Assembly: GCF_019024325.1 (NCBI RefSeq)
Contig: NZ_JAFNJS010000003.1
Coordinates: forward strand, 310,001 to 374,000
Origin: Falsiroseomonas tokyonensis
Lineage (GTDB): Bacteria > Pseudomonadota > Alphaproteobacteria > Acetobacterales > Acetobacteraceae
Direction: 5' to 3'
Length of the DNA stretch: 64,000 nt
The translations under genes and the position numbers were made by a program. The notes under the pieces are model-generated. The model was not told the DNA's origin and did no database searches. It was given only the letters and a program-made list of their open reading frames with translations. Positions 35,442 to 43,909 of the stretch are shown here, piece by piece. The first letter of the stretch is position 1. Each line of letters begins with the position of its first letter.

Positions 35442-36595
35442 CCATCGGCCTCGGTGCAGGATTTGAAGGGCGACATCTCCGCCAGCCCCTCGATCTCCGC
35501 CAGCATCGCCGGGCGTTCCCGGTCGAGAAAATCGGCCACCGCGCGACGCAGGCCGGGGTGCTGGATCCAATGCGCGGAATAGGTCGGCACCGGCAGGTAG
35601 CCGCGCTGGATCTTGTGCTCGCCCTGGGCGCCGGCCTCGACGCGGGGCAGCCTGTGTTCGATCGCGAAGTCGATGGCGCGGTAGTAGCAGAGCTCGAAAT
35701 GCAGGAAGGGCGCCTCCACCAGGCAGCCCCAGTTGCGGCCGTAGAGCGCATCCGCGCCCAGCAGGTTCAGCGCGCCGGCCACCGGCTCCCCGTCCTGCTC
35801 CGCCACCATCAGCACCACCTTGTCGCCGAGCCGCTCGCCCAGCAGCGGCCAGAAGGCCTTCTTCAGATAGGCGCTGCGGCCCCATTTCTTGTCGGAGGTG
35901 GAGAGGTAGAAGCGGTGAAACGCCTCCCAGTGCCGCGGCGTGATCTCGTGGCCGCGCAAAGTCTTCAGCACGAAGCCGGAATTCTCGGCATCGCGCCGCT
36001 CCCGCTTGATCTGCTTGCGCTTGCGGCTGGCCAGCGCGGCCAGAAAGTCGTCGAAGCTCGCATAGCCTGCATTGGACCAGTGGAATTGCGTGCCGATGCG
36101 CTGCAGCCAGCCGGCCTCGCCAAGGGCTTCCCACTCCGCCGACGTGCAGAAGGTGCAGTGGACCGAGGACAGTTCGAGCTGCCCGCAGGCCTGCACCAGC
36201 CCCTGCGCCAGCGCCTCCACCCCGATGCCCGCATCGGGCCGCACCAGCAGCCGCGGCCCGGGCACCGGGCTGAAGGGCGCGGCGACCTGCAGCTTGGGAT
36301 AGTAGCGGCCGCCGGCACGCTCTAAGGCATCGGCCCAGCCATGGTCGAAGACATATTCGCCCTGGCTATGCGCCTTGGCGTAGCAGGGCGCGCAGGCCAG
36401 CAGGCGGCCGGCCTCGTCGCGCAGCGCCGCATGCTGCGGCAGCCAGCCGCTGCGCCCGCCGACGCTGCCCGATTCCTCCAGGGCGAGGAGGAAGGCATGG
36501 CTGACGAAGGGATTCGCGGACCCTGCGCAGGCATCCCAGTCCAGCGGCGGGATCTCCGCGATGGCGCGGTGCAGGGTCAGGCTGAGTTCGGGCAT
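35438..36595 (-). CDS. GNAT / FemAB-like peptidoglycan-type acyltransferase (DUF482)
   Basis: This 385-residue protein of the COG3146 type shows NPFVSHAFLLALEESGSV near the N-terminus, WSNAGYASFDDFLAALASRKRKQIKRERR in the middle and GAQGEHKIQRGYLPVPTYSAHW near the end, typical for this family of predicted N-acyltransferases. Its substrate is not established. ATG 36595 is preferred to an in-frame start 11 codons upstream because MPELSLTLHRAIAEIPPLDW is the usual beginning. It overlaps atl by four bases, so the two are translationally coupled. Confidence 0.85.
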   Translation of the reverse strand: MPELSLTLHRAIAEIPPLDWDACAGSANPFVSHAFLLALEESGSVGGRSGWLPQHAALRDEAGRLLACAPCYAKAHSQGEYVFDHGWADALERAGGRYYPKLQVAAPFSPVPGPRLLVRPDAGIGVEALAQGLVQACGQLELSSVHCTFCTSAEWEALGEAGWLQRIGTQFHWSNAGYASFDDFLAALASRKRKQIKRERRDAENSGFVLKTLRGHEITPRHWEAFHRFYLSTSDKKWGRSAYLKKAFWPLLGERLGDKVVLMVAEQDGEPVAGALNLLGADALYGRNWGCLVEAPFLHFELCYYRAIDFAIEHRLPRVEAGAQGEHKIQRGYLPVPTYSAHWIQHPGLRRAVADFLDRERPAMLAEIEGLAEMSPFKSCTEADG

Positions 36596-36634
36596 GCCGT
36601 TCAAAATTGGGCGCGCCCGGCCGGCCACAATGCC

Positions 36635-37099
36635 TCAGCTGATCTCGAACATCCCCTCGACCTCGACCGCGGCATCGCCGGGCAGGGAGGGGACGCCGAT
36701 GGTGCTGCGCGCATGCCGCCCGGCCTCCCCGAACACCGCCACCGCCATGTCCGACGCCCCGTTCATCACCAGCGCATGCTGCGTGAAATCGGGTCCGCAG
36801 GCGATGAAGCCGCCGAGGCGCACCACGCGCTTTACCCGGTCCAGATCGCCGACGGCCGCCTTCACCTGCGCCACCAGGTTGATGAAGCAGATGCGCGCGG
36901 CCGCCTGGCCGTCCTCGACTGAGACGCCGGCGCCGAGCTTGCCGGTGGTGCTGATCTTGCCGTCGACCAGCGGGATCTGGCCGGAGACGACCAGCAGGTT
37001 CCCGACCTGGTTGAAGCCGATGTAGTTCGCCACCGGGGCGGGGGCCTGGGGCAGGGTGATGCCGAGCTTCTGGAGGTTGGCTTCGACGGTGCCGGGCAT
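36635..37099 (-). CDS. RidA (YjgF/YER057c/UK114) family protein
   Basis: The 154-residue protein has LLVVSGQIPLVDGK and the C-terminal signature ARSTIGVPSLPGDAAVEVEG, whose Arg is the one needed for imine hydrolysis in RidA. RidA enzymes remove reactive enamines and imines made by PLP enzymes. It belongs to the longer, roughly 150-residue subgroup. It follows a 96-bp palindromic repeat in the same leftward run. Confidence 0.9.
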   Translation of the reverse strand: MPGTVEANLQKLGITLPQAPAPVANYIGFNQVGNLLVVSGQIPLVDGKISTTGKLGAGVSVEDGQAAARICFINLVAQVKAAVGDLDRVKRVVRLGGFIACGPDFTQHALVMNGASDMAVAVFGEAGRHARSTIGVPSLPGDAAVEVEGMFEIS

Positions 37100-37137
37100 G
37101 GGCGGTGGTCCTTTGTCTGGAGAGGGGTCGCGGGGTC

Positions 37138-37233
37138 ACTGCCCCCACCCTGACCCTCCCCCGCTCTGCGGGGGAGGGAAGCGCCATGTTCTCCCTCCCC
37201 CGCAGGGCGGGGGAGGGCCGGGGTGGGGGCAGT
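37138..37233. repeat. 96-bp inverted-repeat element rich in CCCTCCCCCGC
   Basis: Outer arms ACTGCCCCCACCC and GGGTGGGGGCAGT are perfect 13-bp inverted repeats at 37138-37150 and 37221-37233. Inside are two smaller hairpins built from CCCTCCCCCGC and its complement. The element sits between the TSCPD-domain gene and ridA. It has the look of a miniature palindromic repeat found dispersed in GC-rich proteobacterial genomes. Confidence 0.85.
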
Positions 37234-37240
37234 CGGCCCC

Positions 37241-38773
37241 TTAACCCACCAGCTTCAACTGCCGCCGCCGCACCCGCGGCGCGGGAGCGGAGGGCAGGTC
37301 CATCGGCAGCAGGGGCAGCTGCTCCCCCGCATGGCCGGTGGCATCCGGCGCGCAATCCTCCTCGGAGGGATCGGCCAGGTCGCGCCGCCCGATATAGTCC
37401 AGCGCCAGCCTGCGAAACGCCCAGTCCAGCACCGAGGTGGCGCGGCGAATGGCGGGGTCGCCCTCCACCGTGCCGGAGGGACCGAAGCGGGTATAGGCAT
37501 AGGCCTCGACGAAGCTGTCCAGCTGCACGCCGGCCGCCAGGCCGATCGAGACCGCCTGCAGCATGGCATCCATCAGGCTGCGATAGGCGGCCGATTCCTT
37601 GGTCAGCGCGATGGTGACCTCACAAAGCCGGCCCTGCTGGTCCTCCGCCGTACGCAGCACCACCTTATGGCCGCCCACCGAGACCCGCCAGACGGCGCCG
37701 GCCGGCCGCAGCGGCAGGACGGCGGCGCGTTCGGGCAGCGGCGGCGCGGCGCGGGCGGGCGCGGCTTCGGCCACCGGCATGGGCGGCGGCAGGTGCAGGA
37801 AGGGAGCGAGCGCCTGGGCCATGCCGATCCACTCGGCATCCGGGACCGGCGCCAGCAGCGTCCCCGCCGCCGCGCGGCCGATGCGCAGCGCGGCGCGGGT
37901 CGGCACCTCCGTCACCCAGCCCTGGCTATCCAGCGAAAGGCGGGTGGCGCCGGCGGCCGGCGCCAGGCCACCGGTCTCGGCGCCCAGCAGCGCCTCCACC
38001 GCATCCGGGGCGGAAAGCGCCACCAGCGCCTGGTGGCGCAGGCCGAGGCTGCCGGCGGCGGCATGCAGCGCCGCGCGCGCGGCTTCCGCCAGGCCGGGCA
38101 CTACGGTGGCGCCGGGCGGGGCGGGGGCGAACAGGGCGAGTGGCTCCCGCGCCCCCAGGATCTCGCCGATGCGGCCCGACTCGGCCTCCGCCGCGCCGCG
38201 GGTCAGGGCGGCGATGGCAGCGCCCACGGCGCGCGCCTCGGCGCTGCCATAGCGCAGGCCGAGGCCCGCCAGCAGGCCGGCGAGATCGGCGAAGCCGACC
38301 GAGAGGCGCGGCGCCTTGGCGCCCGTCGCGATATCCAGCGCGCGGACCGCCAGCGCCACGGCGGCGGCATAGCCCGGGGTGTCGAAGCTGCCATCGCTGT
38401 CGAGGAAGGCGGGCAGGTTCAGCACGAAGCGCGGCGCGGCGCGGCTCTCATTGCGCCAGATGGAAAGGCCGGGCGCCCCGCGGCGGGCCAGCAGCAACGC
38501 GCGCAGCGACTCGGCGAAGGCGTCCTGCGCCGCGGCATCGGCCAGCAGGCCAAGTTCCCGCCCGCGCAGCGCCAGGCGGCTGATCCAGCCCTCGGCCAGC
38601 TTCGGGAAAACCACCGGCCCGGTGCCGGGGGCCAGGGCCGCCAACGCCTCCGCCGCCTGTTCATCCCAGGAGACGGGCAGGGCCACGGGTCGGGGCGCGG
38701 CATCGGGCTCCGGCGCGGCGCGCAGCCGCCACAGCCCGACCTGGTCCCACAGCGTTCCGGCAAATGTCGTCAT
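37241..38773 (-). CDS. TSCPD-domain protein, degenerate adenosylcobalamin-type ribonucleotide reductase relative
   Basis: The 510-residue protein ends in a TSCPD domain (about 361-466): GGHKVVLRTAED, CEVTIALTKESAAYRSLMDA, SIGLAAGVQLDSFVEAYAYT and GTVEGDPAIRRATSVLDW closely follow the C-terminal region of NrdJ reductases. Its middle (about 112-205) echoes the reductase barrel: LNLPAFLDSDGSFDTPG and GFADLAGLLAGLGLRYGSAE. Only two cysteines exist in the whole protein, so the thiyl radical and redox cysteines of the enzyme are absent. At 510 residues it is less than half the usual length. It is probably non-catalytic, a regulatory or scaffold relic; function is unknown. Confidence 0.82.
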   Translation of the reverse strand: MTTFAGTLWDQVGLWRLRAAPEPDAAPRPVALPVSWDEQAAEALAALAPGTGPVVFPKLAEGWISRLALRGRELGLLADAAAQDAFAESLRALLLARRGAPGLSIWRNESRAAPRFVLNLPAFLDSDGSFDTPGYAAAVALAVRALDIATGAKAPRLSVGFADLAGLLAGLGLRYGSAEARAVGAAIAALTRGAAEAESGRIGEILGAREPLALFAPAPPGATVVPGLAEAARAALHAAAGSLGLRHQALVALSAPDAVEALLGAETGGLAPAAGATRLSLDSQGWVTEVPTRAALRIGRAAAGTLLAPVPDAEWIGMAQALAPFLHLPPPMPVAEAAPARAAPPLPERAAVLPLRPAGAVWRVSVGGHKVVLRTAEDQQGRLCEVTIALTKESAAYRSLMDAMLQAVSIGLAAGVQLDSFVEAYAYTRFGPSGTVEGDPAIRRATSVLDWAFRRLALDYIGRRDLADPSEEDCAPDATGHAGEQLPLLPMDLPSAPAPRVRRRQLKLVG

Positions 38774-38962
38774 AGGCGGAGCCTAGAGGCCTCTCGGCCC
38801 GCGGGGAAGCGCATCTGGTGGGTGAATCTGGCCGAGACCGCAACATCCTGTGGACAACACAGGATTTTGCGCAGAGGGTCCGGTTGTGCGAAACTGGGAC
38901 TTCCCACAGATCATGGTCGGCCTCCGCCCGGGCCTTGACCAGGGGCTCACCAAGGACCGCAC

Positions 38963-39319
38963 ATGTCGCTGATGATGCGCCTGACCACCGCCCTGTCCGG
39001 TCGCAAGATCGGCACGGACCGCTTCGGCAATACCTACCACGAATCCCGCAAGGACTTCCTGGGCTATGGCCGCAAGCGCCGCTGGGTGCTCTATGCCGGG
39101 GCGCCGGAGGCCACCAAGGTGCCGCCGGAATGGCATGCCTGGCTGCATCACACCGCGAATGCGCCGCTGCCGGAAGCGAAGGCCCATCCCTGGATGGTCG
39201 AGCACCGCCCGAACCCGACCGGCACTGCGCTGGCCTGGCACCCGGCGGGGCACGACTATTCCGGCGGCCGTCGCCAGGTGACGACCGGCGACTACGAGGC
39301 CTGGACCCCCGGTTCTTGA
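38963..39319 (+). CDS. NADH:ubiquinone oxidoreductase NDUFA12-type accessory subunit
   Basis: The 118-residue protein has GTDRFGNTYHESRKDFLGYG, RRWVLYAG, PPEWHAWLHHT and the Trp/Pro-rich C-terminus ALAWHPAGHDYSGG, as in the alphaproteobacterial homologue of mitochondrial complex I subunit B17.2/NDUFA12. It supports assembly or stability of complex I at the inner membrane. It lies upstream of mlaD and DUF2155, an order common in alphaproteobacteria. Confidence 0.95.
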   Translation: MSLMMRLTTALSGRKIGTDRFGNTYHESRKDFLGYGRKRRWVLYAGAPEATKVPPEWHAWLHHTANAPLPEAKAHPWMVEHRPNPTGTALAWHPAGHDYSGGRRQVTTGDYEAWTPGS

Positions 39320-39365
39320 CGCATCCGGCGGCCGGCCTTCCGCAGCAGGATCAGGAACAGTCTCG

Positions 39366-39899
39366 ATGAAGGGTCGCTCGATTGCCGAGGTCCTGGCCGG
39401 TGCCGTGGTGCTGCTGGTGGCCTGCAGCTTCCTGGCCTATGCGGTCACCAATAGCGGCCGCAGCAGCTTTTCCGGCCCCGCACTGACGCTGACCGCCAAG
39501 TTCGACCGCATCGACGGCCTGGCGCCCGGCGCCGATGTGCGGGTGGCCGGCGTGAAGGTGGGCAGCGTGGTGGATCAGCGGATCGACCCGCAGACCTTCC
39601 TGGCGGTCCTGACCATGCGGATCGATGCCAGCCTGCGCATGCCCTCCGACAGCTCCGCCGAGATCGCCAGCGAGGGCCTGCTGGGCGGGCGCTTCGTCTC
39701 CCTGGTGCCGGGCGGGTCGGAGCGTATCCTGGCCGATGGCGGCGAGATCACCATCACCCAATCCGCCATCAGCCTGGAAAGCCTGCTCGGGCGCTTCATC
39801 TTCTCGATGACCGAGGGCCAGCCGAACCGCAACGCGCAGACGCCCGGCTCCGCTCCGGCCGGGGCGCCAGCCGGCGGCCAGGCGCCCGCCCGGCCATGA
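39366..39899 (+). CDS. mlaD: Outer membrane lipid asymmetry maintenance protein MlaD (MCE domain)
   Basis: The 177-residue protein has one N-terminal membrane helix (about 8-27) and an MCE/MlaD domain with LTLTAKFDRIDGLAPGADVR, VAGVKVGSV and GGRFVSLVPGG. MlaD is the periplasmic ring subunit of the MlaFEDB phospholipid transporter. The other mla genes are not here. The C-terminal 25 residues are Pro/Ala-rich. Its last codons overlap the next ORF as ATGA. Confidence 0.93.
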   Translation: MKGRSIAEVLAGAVVLLVACSFLAYAVTNSGRSSFSGPALTLTAKFDRIDGLAPGADVRVAGVKVGSVVDQRIDPQTFLAVLTMRIDASLRMPSDSSAEIASEGLLGGRFVSLVPGGSERILADGGEITITQSAISLESLLGRFIFSMTEGQPNRNAQTPGSAPAGAPAGGQAPARP

Positions 39900-40111
39900 G
39901 CCTGGACCCGCCGGCCAGCTGGCCCGGCGCGGATGGCGCGCCCCTGTCCTGCCGGGAGAAGCTGAAGGTGCTGGCCGAGAACCACCGGGAAGCGGCCCAG
40001 GTGCTGCGCGATGCCTTCGAGGATGCGGTGCTGATGGGCGTGGACGAGGCGGCGATGCGCCGCATCCTGGTCGATATGGTCGCCGCCCTGCCGAGCCCGA
40101 AGCGGCCATGA
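39896..40111 (+). CDS. Small conserved hypothetical protein between mlaD and DUF2155
   Basis: The 71-residue ORF is coupled by four-base overlaps on both sides (mlaD stop and the DUF2155 start), which argues that it is translated. It has a mostly helical, charged sequence (CREKLKVLAENHREAAQVLR then DEAAMRRILVDMVAALPSP). No membrane segment or known motif is seen. Confidence 0.75.
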   Translation: MSLDPPASWPGADGAPLSCREKLKVLAENHREAAQVLRDAFEDAVLMGVDEAAMRRILVDMVAALPSPKRP

Positions 40112-40491
40112 GGCGCCTCGCCCTGGCCGCACTGCTGCCGTTGCTGGCCGCGCCCTTGGCGCGCCCGGCCGAGGCGCAGGAATGGGTGCCGCGCCGCGTC
40201 GCCGTGCTGCAGGCGCTGGACAAGGTGACCGCCCGCATCACGGTGCTGCGCGCCACGCTGAACCAGCCGGAGCGCTTCGGCAGCCTGACCATCACCGTCC
40301 GCGCCTGCCACGCCCGCCCGCCGGACGAGGTGCCGGACGCCGCGGCCTGGATGGAGATCAGCGACAGCCGCGCGCCGGAGGGCACCAACCCGGTCTTCCG
40401 CGGCTGGATGTTCGCTGAGGCGCCGGGCGTGAACATGCTGCAGCACCCGGTCTACGACATCCGCATCCTGGAATGCCGGGCGGCGCAATAG
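40108..40491 (+). CDS. DUF2155 domain-containing exported protein
   Basis: The 127-residue protein has a signal peptide (MRRLALAALLPLLAAPLARP, cleavage after AEAQ) and the DUF2155 core VAVLQALDKVTARITVLR, ITVRACHARPPDEVPDAAAW, FRGWMFAEAPGVNMLQHPVYD ending in LECRAA. Two conserved cysteines may form a disulfide. A periplasmic protein of unknown function that habitually sits beside aat, accBC and NDUFA12 in alphaproteobacteria, as here. Confidence 0.93.
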   Translation: MRRLALAALLPLLAAPLARPAEAQEWVPRRVAVLQALDKVTARITVLRATLNQPERFGSLTITVRACHARPPDEVPDAAAWMEISDSRAPEGTNPVFRGWMFAEAPGVNMLQHPVYDIRILECRAAQ

Positions 40492-40497
40492 CGCGGG

Positions 40498-41187
40498 TTA
40501 GGTCTCGCCCAGACGCAGGATCTCAGCCTGTACCGCGGCCGGGTCCGGCGCATCGTTCCAGCGCGCCTGCTCCTCCACCGCCTCGGACAGCAGGCGCTTA
40601 TAGGCCTGGCGCGGTACCTCGTGGCAGCCGAACTGCGCCAGGTGGGTGGTCTGGAACTGGGCATCCAGCAGGGTGAAGCCGAACAGCCGCAGCCGCGCCA
40701 CCAGATGCACCAGCGCCACCTTCGAAGCATCGCGGACGCGGGAGAACATGCTCTCGCCGAAGAAGGCCCCGCCGAGGGCCACGCCGTACAGCCCGCCCAC
40801 CAGCTGCGGCCCGCCATCGCCGGGCATCCAGGCCTCCACCGAATGGGCATGGCCCATGCGGTGCAGCGCGCCGAACAGGCGCTCGATCTCCGGATTGATC
40901 CAGGTGTCCTCCCGCCCCTCCCCGGGCGCGGCGCAGGCGGCGATGACGCCCTGGAAGTCCTGGTTGGTGGTGATGGTGAAGGGGCCGGAGAGGACGGTGC
41001 GCCGCAGCCGGCGGGGCAGGTGGAAACGGTCCAGCGGCAGCACGCCGCGCAATTCCGGATCGAGCCAGTAAAGCCGGTCCCCGCGGCGCGTCTCGGCCAT
41101 GGGGAAAAGCCCCGCCCGATAGGCGCGGAGCATCAGGTCAGGGGTGATCTCGAACTGGCGCCGGCTCACCCGCCCACTATGCGGCAT
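40498..41187 (-). CDS. aat: Leucyl/phenylalanyl-tRNA--protein transferase
   Basis: The 229-residue GNAT-fold enzyme adds Leu or Phe to proteins with N-terminal Arg or Lys, making them ClpS substrates. Signature blocks are [24 protein letters not shown] (start of the binding pocket), [35 protein letters not shown] and [21 protein letters not shown]. It converges on DUF2155, with a 6-bp gap, and lies downstream of accC across a hairpin. Confidence 0.96.
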   Translation of the reverse strand: MPHSGRVSRRQFEITPDLMLRAYRAGLFPMAETRRGDRLYWLDPELRGVLPLDRFHLPRRLRRTVLSGPFTITTNQDFQGVIAACAAPGEGREDTWINPEIERLFGALHRMGHAHSVEAWMPGDGGPQLVGGLYGVALGGAFFGESMFSRVRDASKVALVHLVARLRLFGFTLLDAQFQTTHLAQFGCHEVPRQAYKRLLSEAVEEQARWNDAPDPAAVQAEILRLGET

Positions 41188-41236
41188 ACAATGCGGTTTC
41201 GCGAGGGCAGGCTGTTTCGTCGCGTGTCGGGCGAGG

Positions 41237-41272
41237 AAGCCCTCTCGCTCCCCGTCGGGGGGCAGAGGGCTT
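41237..41272 (-). terminator. Strong hairpin downstream of accC
   Basis: AAGCCCTCT (41237-41245) pairs with AGAGGGCTT (41264-41272), with inner CCCC/GGGG pairing. It lies 8 bp beyond the accC stop. The T-run is poor in the leftward direction, so attenuation rather than full termination is possible before aat. Confidence 0.5.
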
Positions 41273-41279
41273 TGCGCAG

Positions 41280-42623
41280 CTACCCCTGCCGCGCCACGAA
41301 CTTCTCCAGCCAGTGGATGGTATAGTCCCCCGCCTGGAACTCCGGATCCGCCACGATGCGCTGGTGCAGCGGCAGGGTGGTGCGGATGCCGGAGATGACC
41401 ATCTCGGCCAAAGCGCGCTTCAGCCGCGCGATCGCCTCGGCCCGGGTCTGGCCATGCACCACCAGCTTGGCCACCAGGCTGTCGTAGTTGGGTGGCACGG
41501 TATAGCCGGAATAGAGCGCGCTATCGACGCGGACGCCGAGCCCGCCGGGCGCGTGGTACATCTCGACCTTGCCCGGATTGGGCACGAAGGTCTCGGGGTC
41601 TTCGGCCGTGATGCGGCATTCGATGGCGTGGCCGGAGAAACGGATGTCCTCCTGGCGGTAGCCCAGCGGTTCGCCCGCCGCGACACGCAGCTGTTCCTTC
41701 ACCAGGTCGACGTTGCAGACCATCTCCGTCACCGGATGCTCCACCTGCAGGCGGGTGTTCATCTCGATGAAGGCGAACTGGCCGTCCTGCCAGAGGAATT
41801 CCAGCGTGCCGGCATTGCGGTAGCCCAGCTGGCGCAGGCCCTTGGTGACCTGGGCGCCCAGCGCATCGCGCTCATCCGCCGTCAGCACCGGGCTGCCCGC
41901 TTCTTCCACCAGCTTCTGGTGGCGGCGCTGCAGGGAACAGTCGCGCTCGCCGAAATGCACCACATTGCCGTGCATATCGGCCATCACCTGCAGCTCGATA
42001 TGCCGCGGGCGATCCAGGTACTTCTCCATATAGACGCTGTCATCGCCGAAGGCGGCCTTGGATTCCGTGCGCGCGACGCGCCAGGCTTCCTCGAGCTCCT
42101 CCGCGCTGCGCGCCACCTTCATGCCGCGCCCGCCACCGCCGGCGGCGGCCTTGATCAGCACCGGATACTTGATCTCCTCGGCGACCGCGCGGGCCTCCTC
42201 GAAGCTTTCCAGCGCGCCGAGCGAGCCCGGCACCAGCGGCACGCCGAGCGAGCGCATGGCGTCCTTGGCCGCGATCTTGTCGCCCATCATGCGGATATGC
42301 GCCGCCGTCGGGCCGATGAAGGCCAGGCCATGCGCTTCCACCATCTCCGCGAAATTGGCGTTCTCCGAGAGGAAGCCGTAGCCGGGATGGATCGCCTCCG
42401 CCCCGGTGATGGCCGCCGCCGAGAGGATCGCCGCCATGTTCAGGTAGCTGTCGCGGGCCGAGGGCGGGCCGATGCAGACGCTCTCATCGGCGAGCCGCAC
42501 ATGCATCGCGGTATTGTCCGCGGTGGAGTGCACGGCGACGGTGCGGATGCCCATTTCCTGGCAGGCGCGGTGCACCCGCAGCGCGATCTCGCCGCGATTG
42601 GCAATCAGGACCTTCTTGAACAT
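41280..42623 (-). CDS. accC: Acetyl-CoA carboxylase biotin carboxylase subunit
   Basis: The 447-residue ATP-grasp enzyme carboxylates biotin on AccB in the first step of fatty acid synthesis. It shows [32 protein letters not shown], the glycine-rich ATP lid [11 protein letters not shown], and the metal and bicarbonate site [16 protein letters not shown]. Its ATG overlaps the accB stop by one base (TGATG), so translation is coupled and the two subunits made in proportion. Confidence 0.98.
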   Translation of the reverse strand: MFKKVLIANRGEIALRVHRACQEMGIRTVAVHSTADNTAMHVRLADESVCIGPPSARDSYLNMAAILSAAAITGAEAIHPGYGFLSENANFAEMVEAHGLAFIGPTAAHIRMMGDKIAAKDAMRSLGVPLVPGSLGALESFEEARAVAEEIKYPVLIKAAAGGGGRGMKVARSAEELEEAWRVARTESKAAFGDDSVYMEKYLDRPRHIELQVMADMHGNVVHFGERDCSLQRRHQKLVEEAGSPVLTADERDALGAQVTKGLRQLGYRNAGTLEFLWQDGQFAFIEMNTRLQVEHPVTEMVCNVDLVKEQLRVAAGEPLGYRQEDIRFSGHAIECRITAEDPETFVPNPGKVEMYHAPGGLGVRVDSALYSGYTVPPNYDSLVAKLVVHGQTRAEAIARLKRALAEMVISGIRTTLPLHQRIVADPEFQAGDYTIHWLEKFVARQG

Positions 42624-43087
42624 CACTCGATGATCATCAGCGGCTCGCCGTATTCCACGGGCGATCCGCCCTCGACGAGGATGCGGGTGACGGTGCCGGC
42701 GCGGGGGGCGCGGATCTGATTGAAGGTCTTCATCGCCTCGATCAGCATCAGGGTCTGGCCCTGGCTGACCTTGGCGCCCACCGTGACGAAGGCCGCCGCG
42801 CCAGGTTCCGGCGAGAGATAGGCGACGCCCACCATGGGGGAGGTGATGAGGCCCGGATGCGCCGCATCCGAGACCGCCTCCGGCACCGCCGCGGCGACCG
42901 CGGCCGCCGGCGCGGCGGCGGGGGCGGCGCCGGCGGCCGGCAGATGCGCCACCTGGGTCACGGTGATCTGCCGCGCCACGCGGATGCGGCTGTCCTTCTC
43001 CACCAGCTCGATCTCGGTTAGATCGGTCTCCCGCAGGATCTTGGCGAGTTCGCGAATCGCCGCCGCGTCGAATTGCACGCCCGACAT
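42623..43087 (-). CDS. accB: Acetyl-CoA carboxylase biotin carboxyl carrier protein
   Basis: The 154-residue carrier has an N-terminal helical part, an Ala/Pro linker (about 50-75) and the biotinyl domain ending LIEAMKTFNQIRAPRAGTV, with Lys120 the biotinylation site. Bacterial carriers often have LMN after EAMK; TFN is the variant here. It is joined to aroQ upstream and accC downstream by TGATG overlaps. Confidence 0.97.
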   Translation of the reverse strand: MSGVQFDAAAIRELAKILRETDLTEIELVEKDSRIRVARQITVTQVAHLPAAGAAPAAAPAAAVAAAVPEAVSDAAHPGLITSPMVGVAYLSPEPGAAAFVTVGAKVSQGQTLMLIEAMKTFNQIRAPRAGTVTRILVEGGSPVEYGEPLMIIE

Positions 43088-43542
43088 CAGGGCTCTCCTT
43101 CTTCGGCCACCAGATCCGCAATCGCCTGCAGCGCCAGCGCATAGCCCCCGATGCCCAGGCCCGCGATGACGCCCGTGGCCGCCTTGGAGACGTAGCTCAG
43201 GTGCCGGAATTCCTCGCGGCGATGGATATTGGAGATGTGGACCTCGATGATGGGCAGGTCGGTCGCCTTCAGCGCATCCATCAGGGCGATGGAGGTGTGG
43301 CTGTAGCCGGCCGGGTTGATGATGATGCCGGCGGCGCGGCCGCGGCATTCCTGCACCCAGGTGATCAGCTCGCCCTCGCCATTGGTCTGGCGGAAATCGA
43401 TCGCCAGCCCCAGCTGCTCCGCCGTCTCGGCACAGAGCGCCTCGACATCGTCGAGCGTCGCCGAGCCATAGATCTCCGGCTGACGGGTGCCGAGCAGGTT
43501 CAGGTTGGGGCCGTTCAGGACGACGATCAGCGGGGGGTTCAC
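43087..43542 (-). CDS. aroQ: 3-dehydroquinate dehydratase, type II
   Basis: The 151-residue enzyme converts 3-dehydroquinate to 3-dehydroshikimate in aromatic amino acid synthesis. It shows the family start [21 protein letters not shown] (with the flexible-loop Arg and catalytic Tyr), [32 protein letters not shown] and [15 protein letters not shown] (catalytic His). It is the first gene of the aroQ-accB-accC operon, a classical alphaproteobacterial order, and is divergent from thiS. Confidence 0.97.
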   Translation of the reverse strand: MNPPLIVVLNGPNLNLLGTRQPEIYGSATLDDVEALCAETAEQLGLAIDFRQTNGEGELITWVQECRGRAAGIIINPAGYSHTSIALMDALKATDLPIIEVHISNIHRREEFRHLSYVSKAATGVIAGLGIGGYALALQAIADLVAEEGEP

Positions 43543-43695
43543 GAAAGAGTCCCTGGGTTTCGCAGGCGGGCCGGGCTAGCACGCTCCGCTCCGCAGGGGC
43601 AAGCCGCAGCGCGGGCCGGGATGGCAGCCCTGCACCGGCCGCGTCTTGTTCGCCGGGCCGCCGGGCGCCATCTTCGACCCATGGCGGGGCAGACG

Positions 43696-43908
43696 ATGAC
43701 GGCGCAGATCGCGATCCAGGTGAATGGGGAAAGCCGGCAGGTGCCGCAGGGCGCCTCCGTGGCCGAATTGCTGGCGCTGATCGGCCTGGCCGCGCCCAAG
43801 GTGGCGGTGGAGCGCAACCTGGAGATCGTGCCGCGCTCCGCCTGGGCCAGCACGCCGCTCGCCGAGGGCGACCGGCTGGAGATCGTGCACTTCATCGGAG
43901 GGGGCTGA
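43696..43908 (+). CDS. thiS: Sulfur carrier protein ThiS
   Basis: The 70-residue ubiquitin-fold carrier has ITVNG-like [12 protein letters not shown] near the start and ends in FIGGG; the C-terminal Gly is adenylated and thiocarboxylated to deliver sulfur to the thiazole of thiamine. ATG 43696 has a GGCGGGG ribosome site six bases upstream; the in-frame ATG 43681 would add MAGQT and lacks one. It lies one base upstream of thiG. Confidence 0.92.
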   Translation: MTAQIAIQVNGESRQVPQGASVAELLALIGLAAPKVAVERNLEIVPRSAWASTPLAEGDRLEIVHFIGGG

Positions 43909-43909
43909 G

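Noticed and set aside
37223-38938. 571-codon rightward open frame over the TSCPD-domain gene
   Set aside because: Low-complexity Gly/Arg/Gln shadow; the leftward frame carries the NrdJ-like motifs.
43540-43700. TPP riboswitch upstream of thiS-thiG
   Set aside because: The short region between aroQ and thiS lacks recognisable conserved thi-box sequence and has no room for the full fold.
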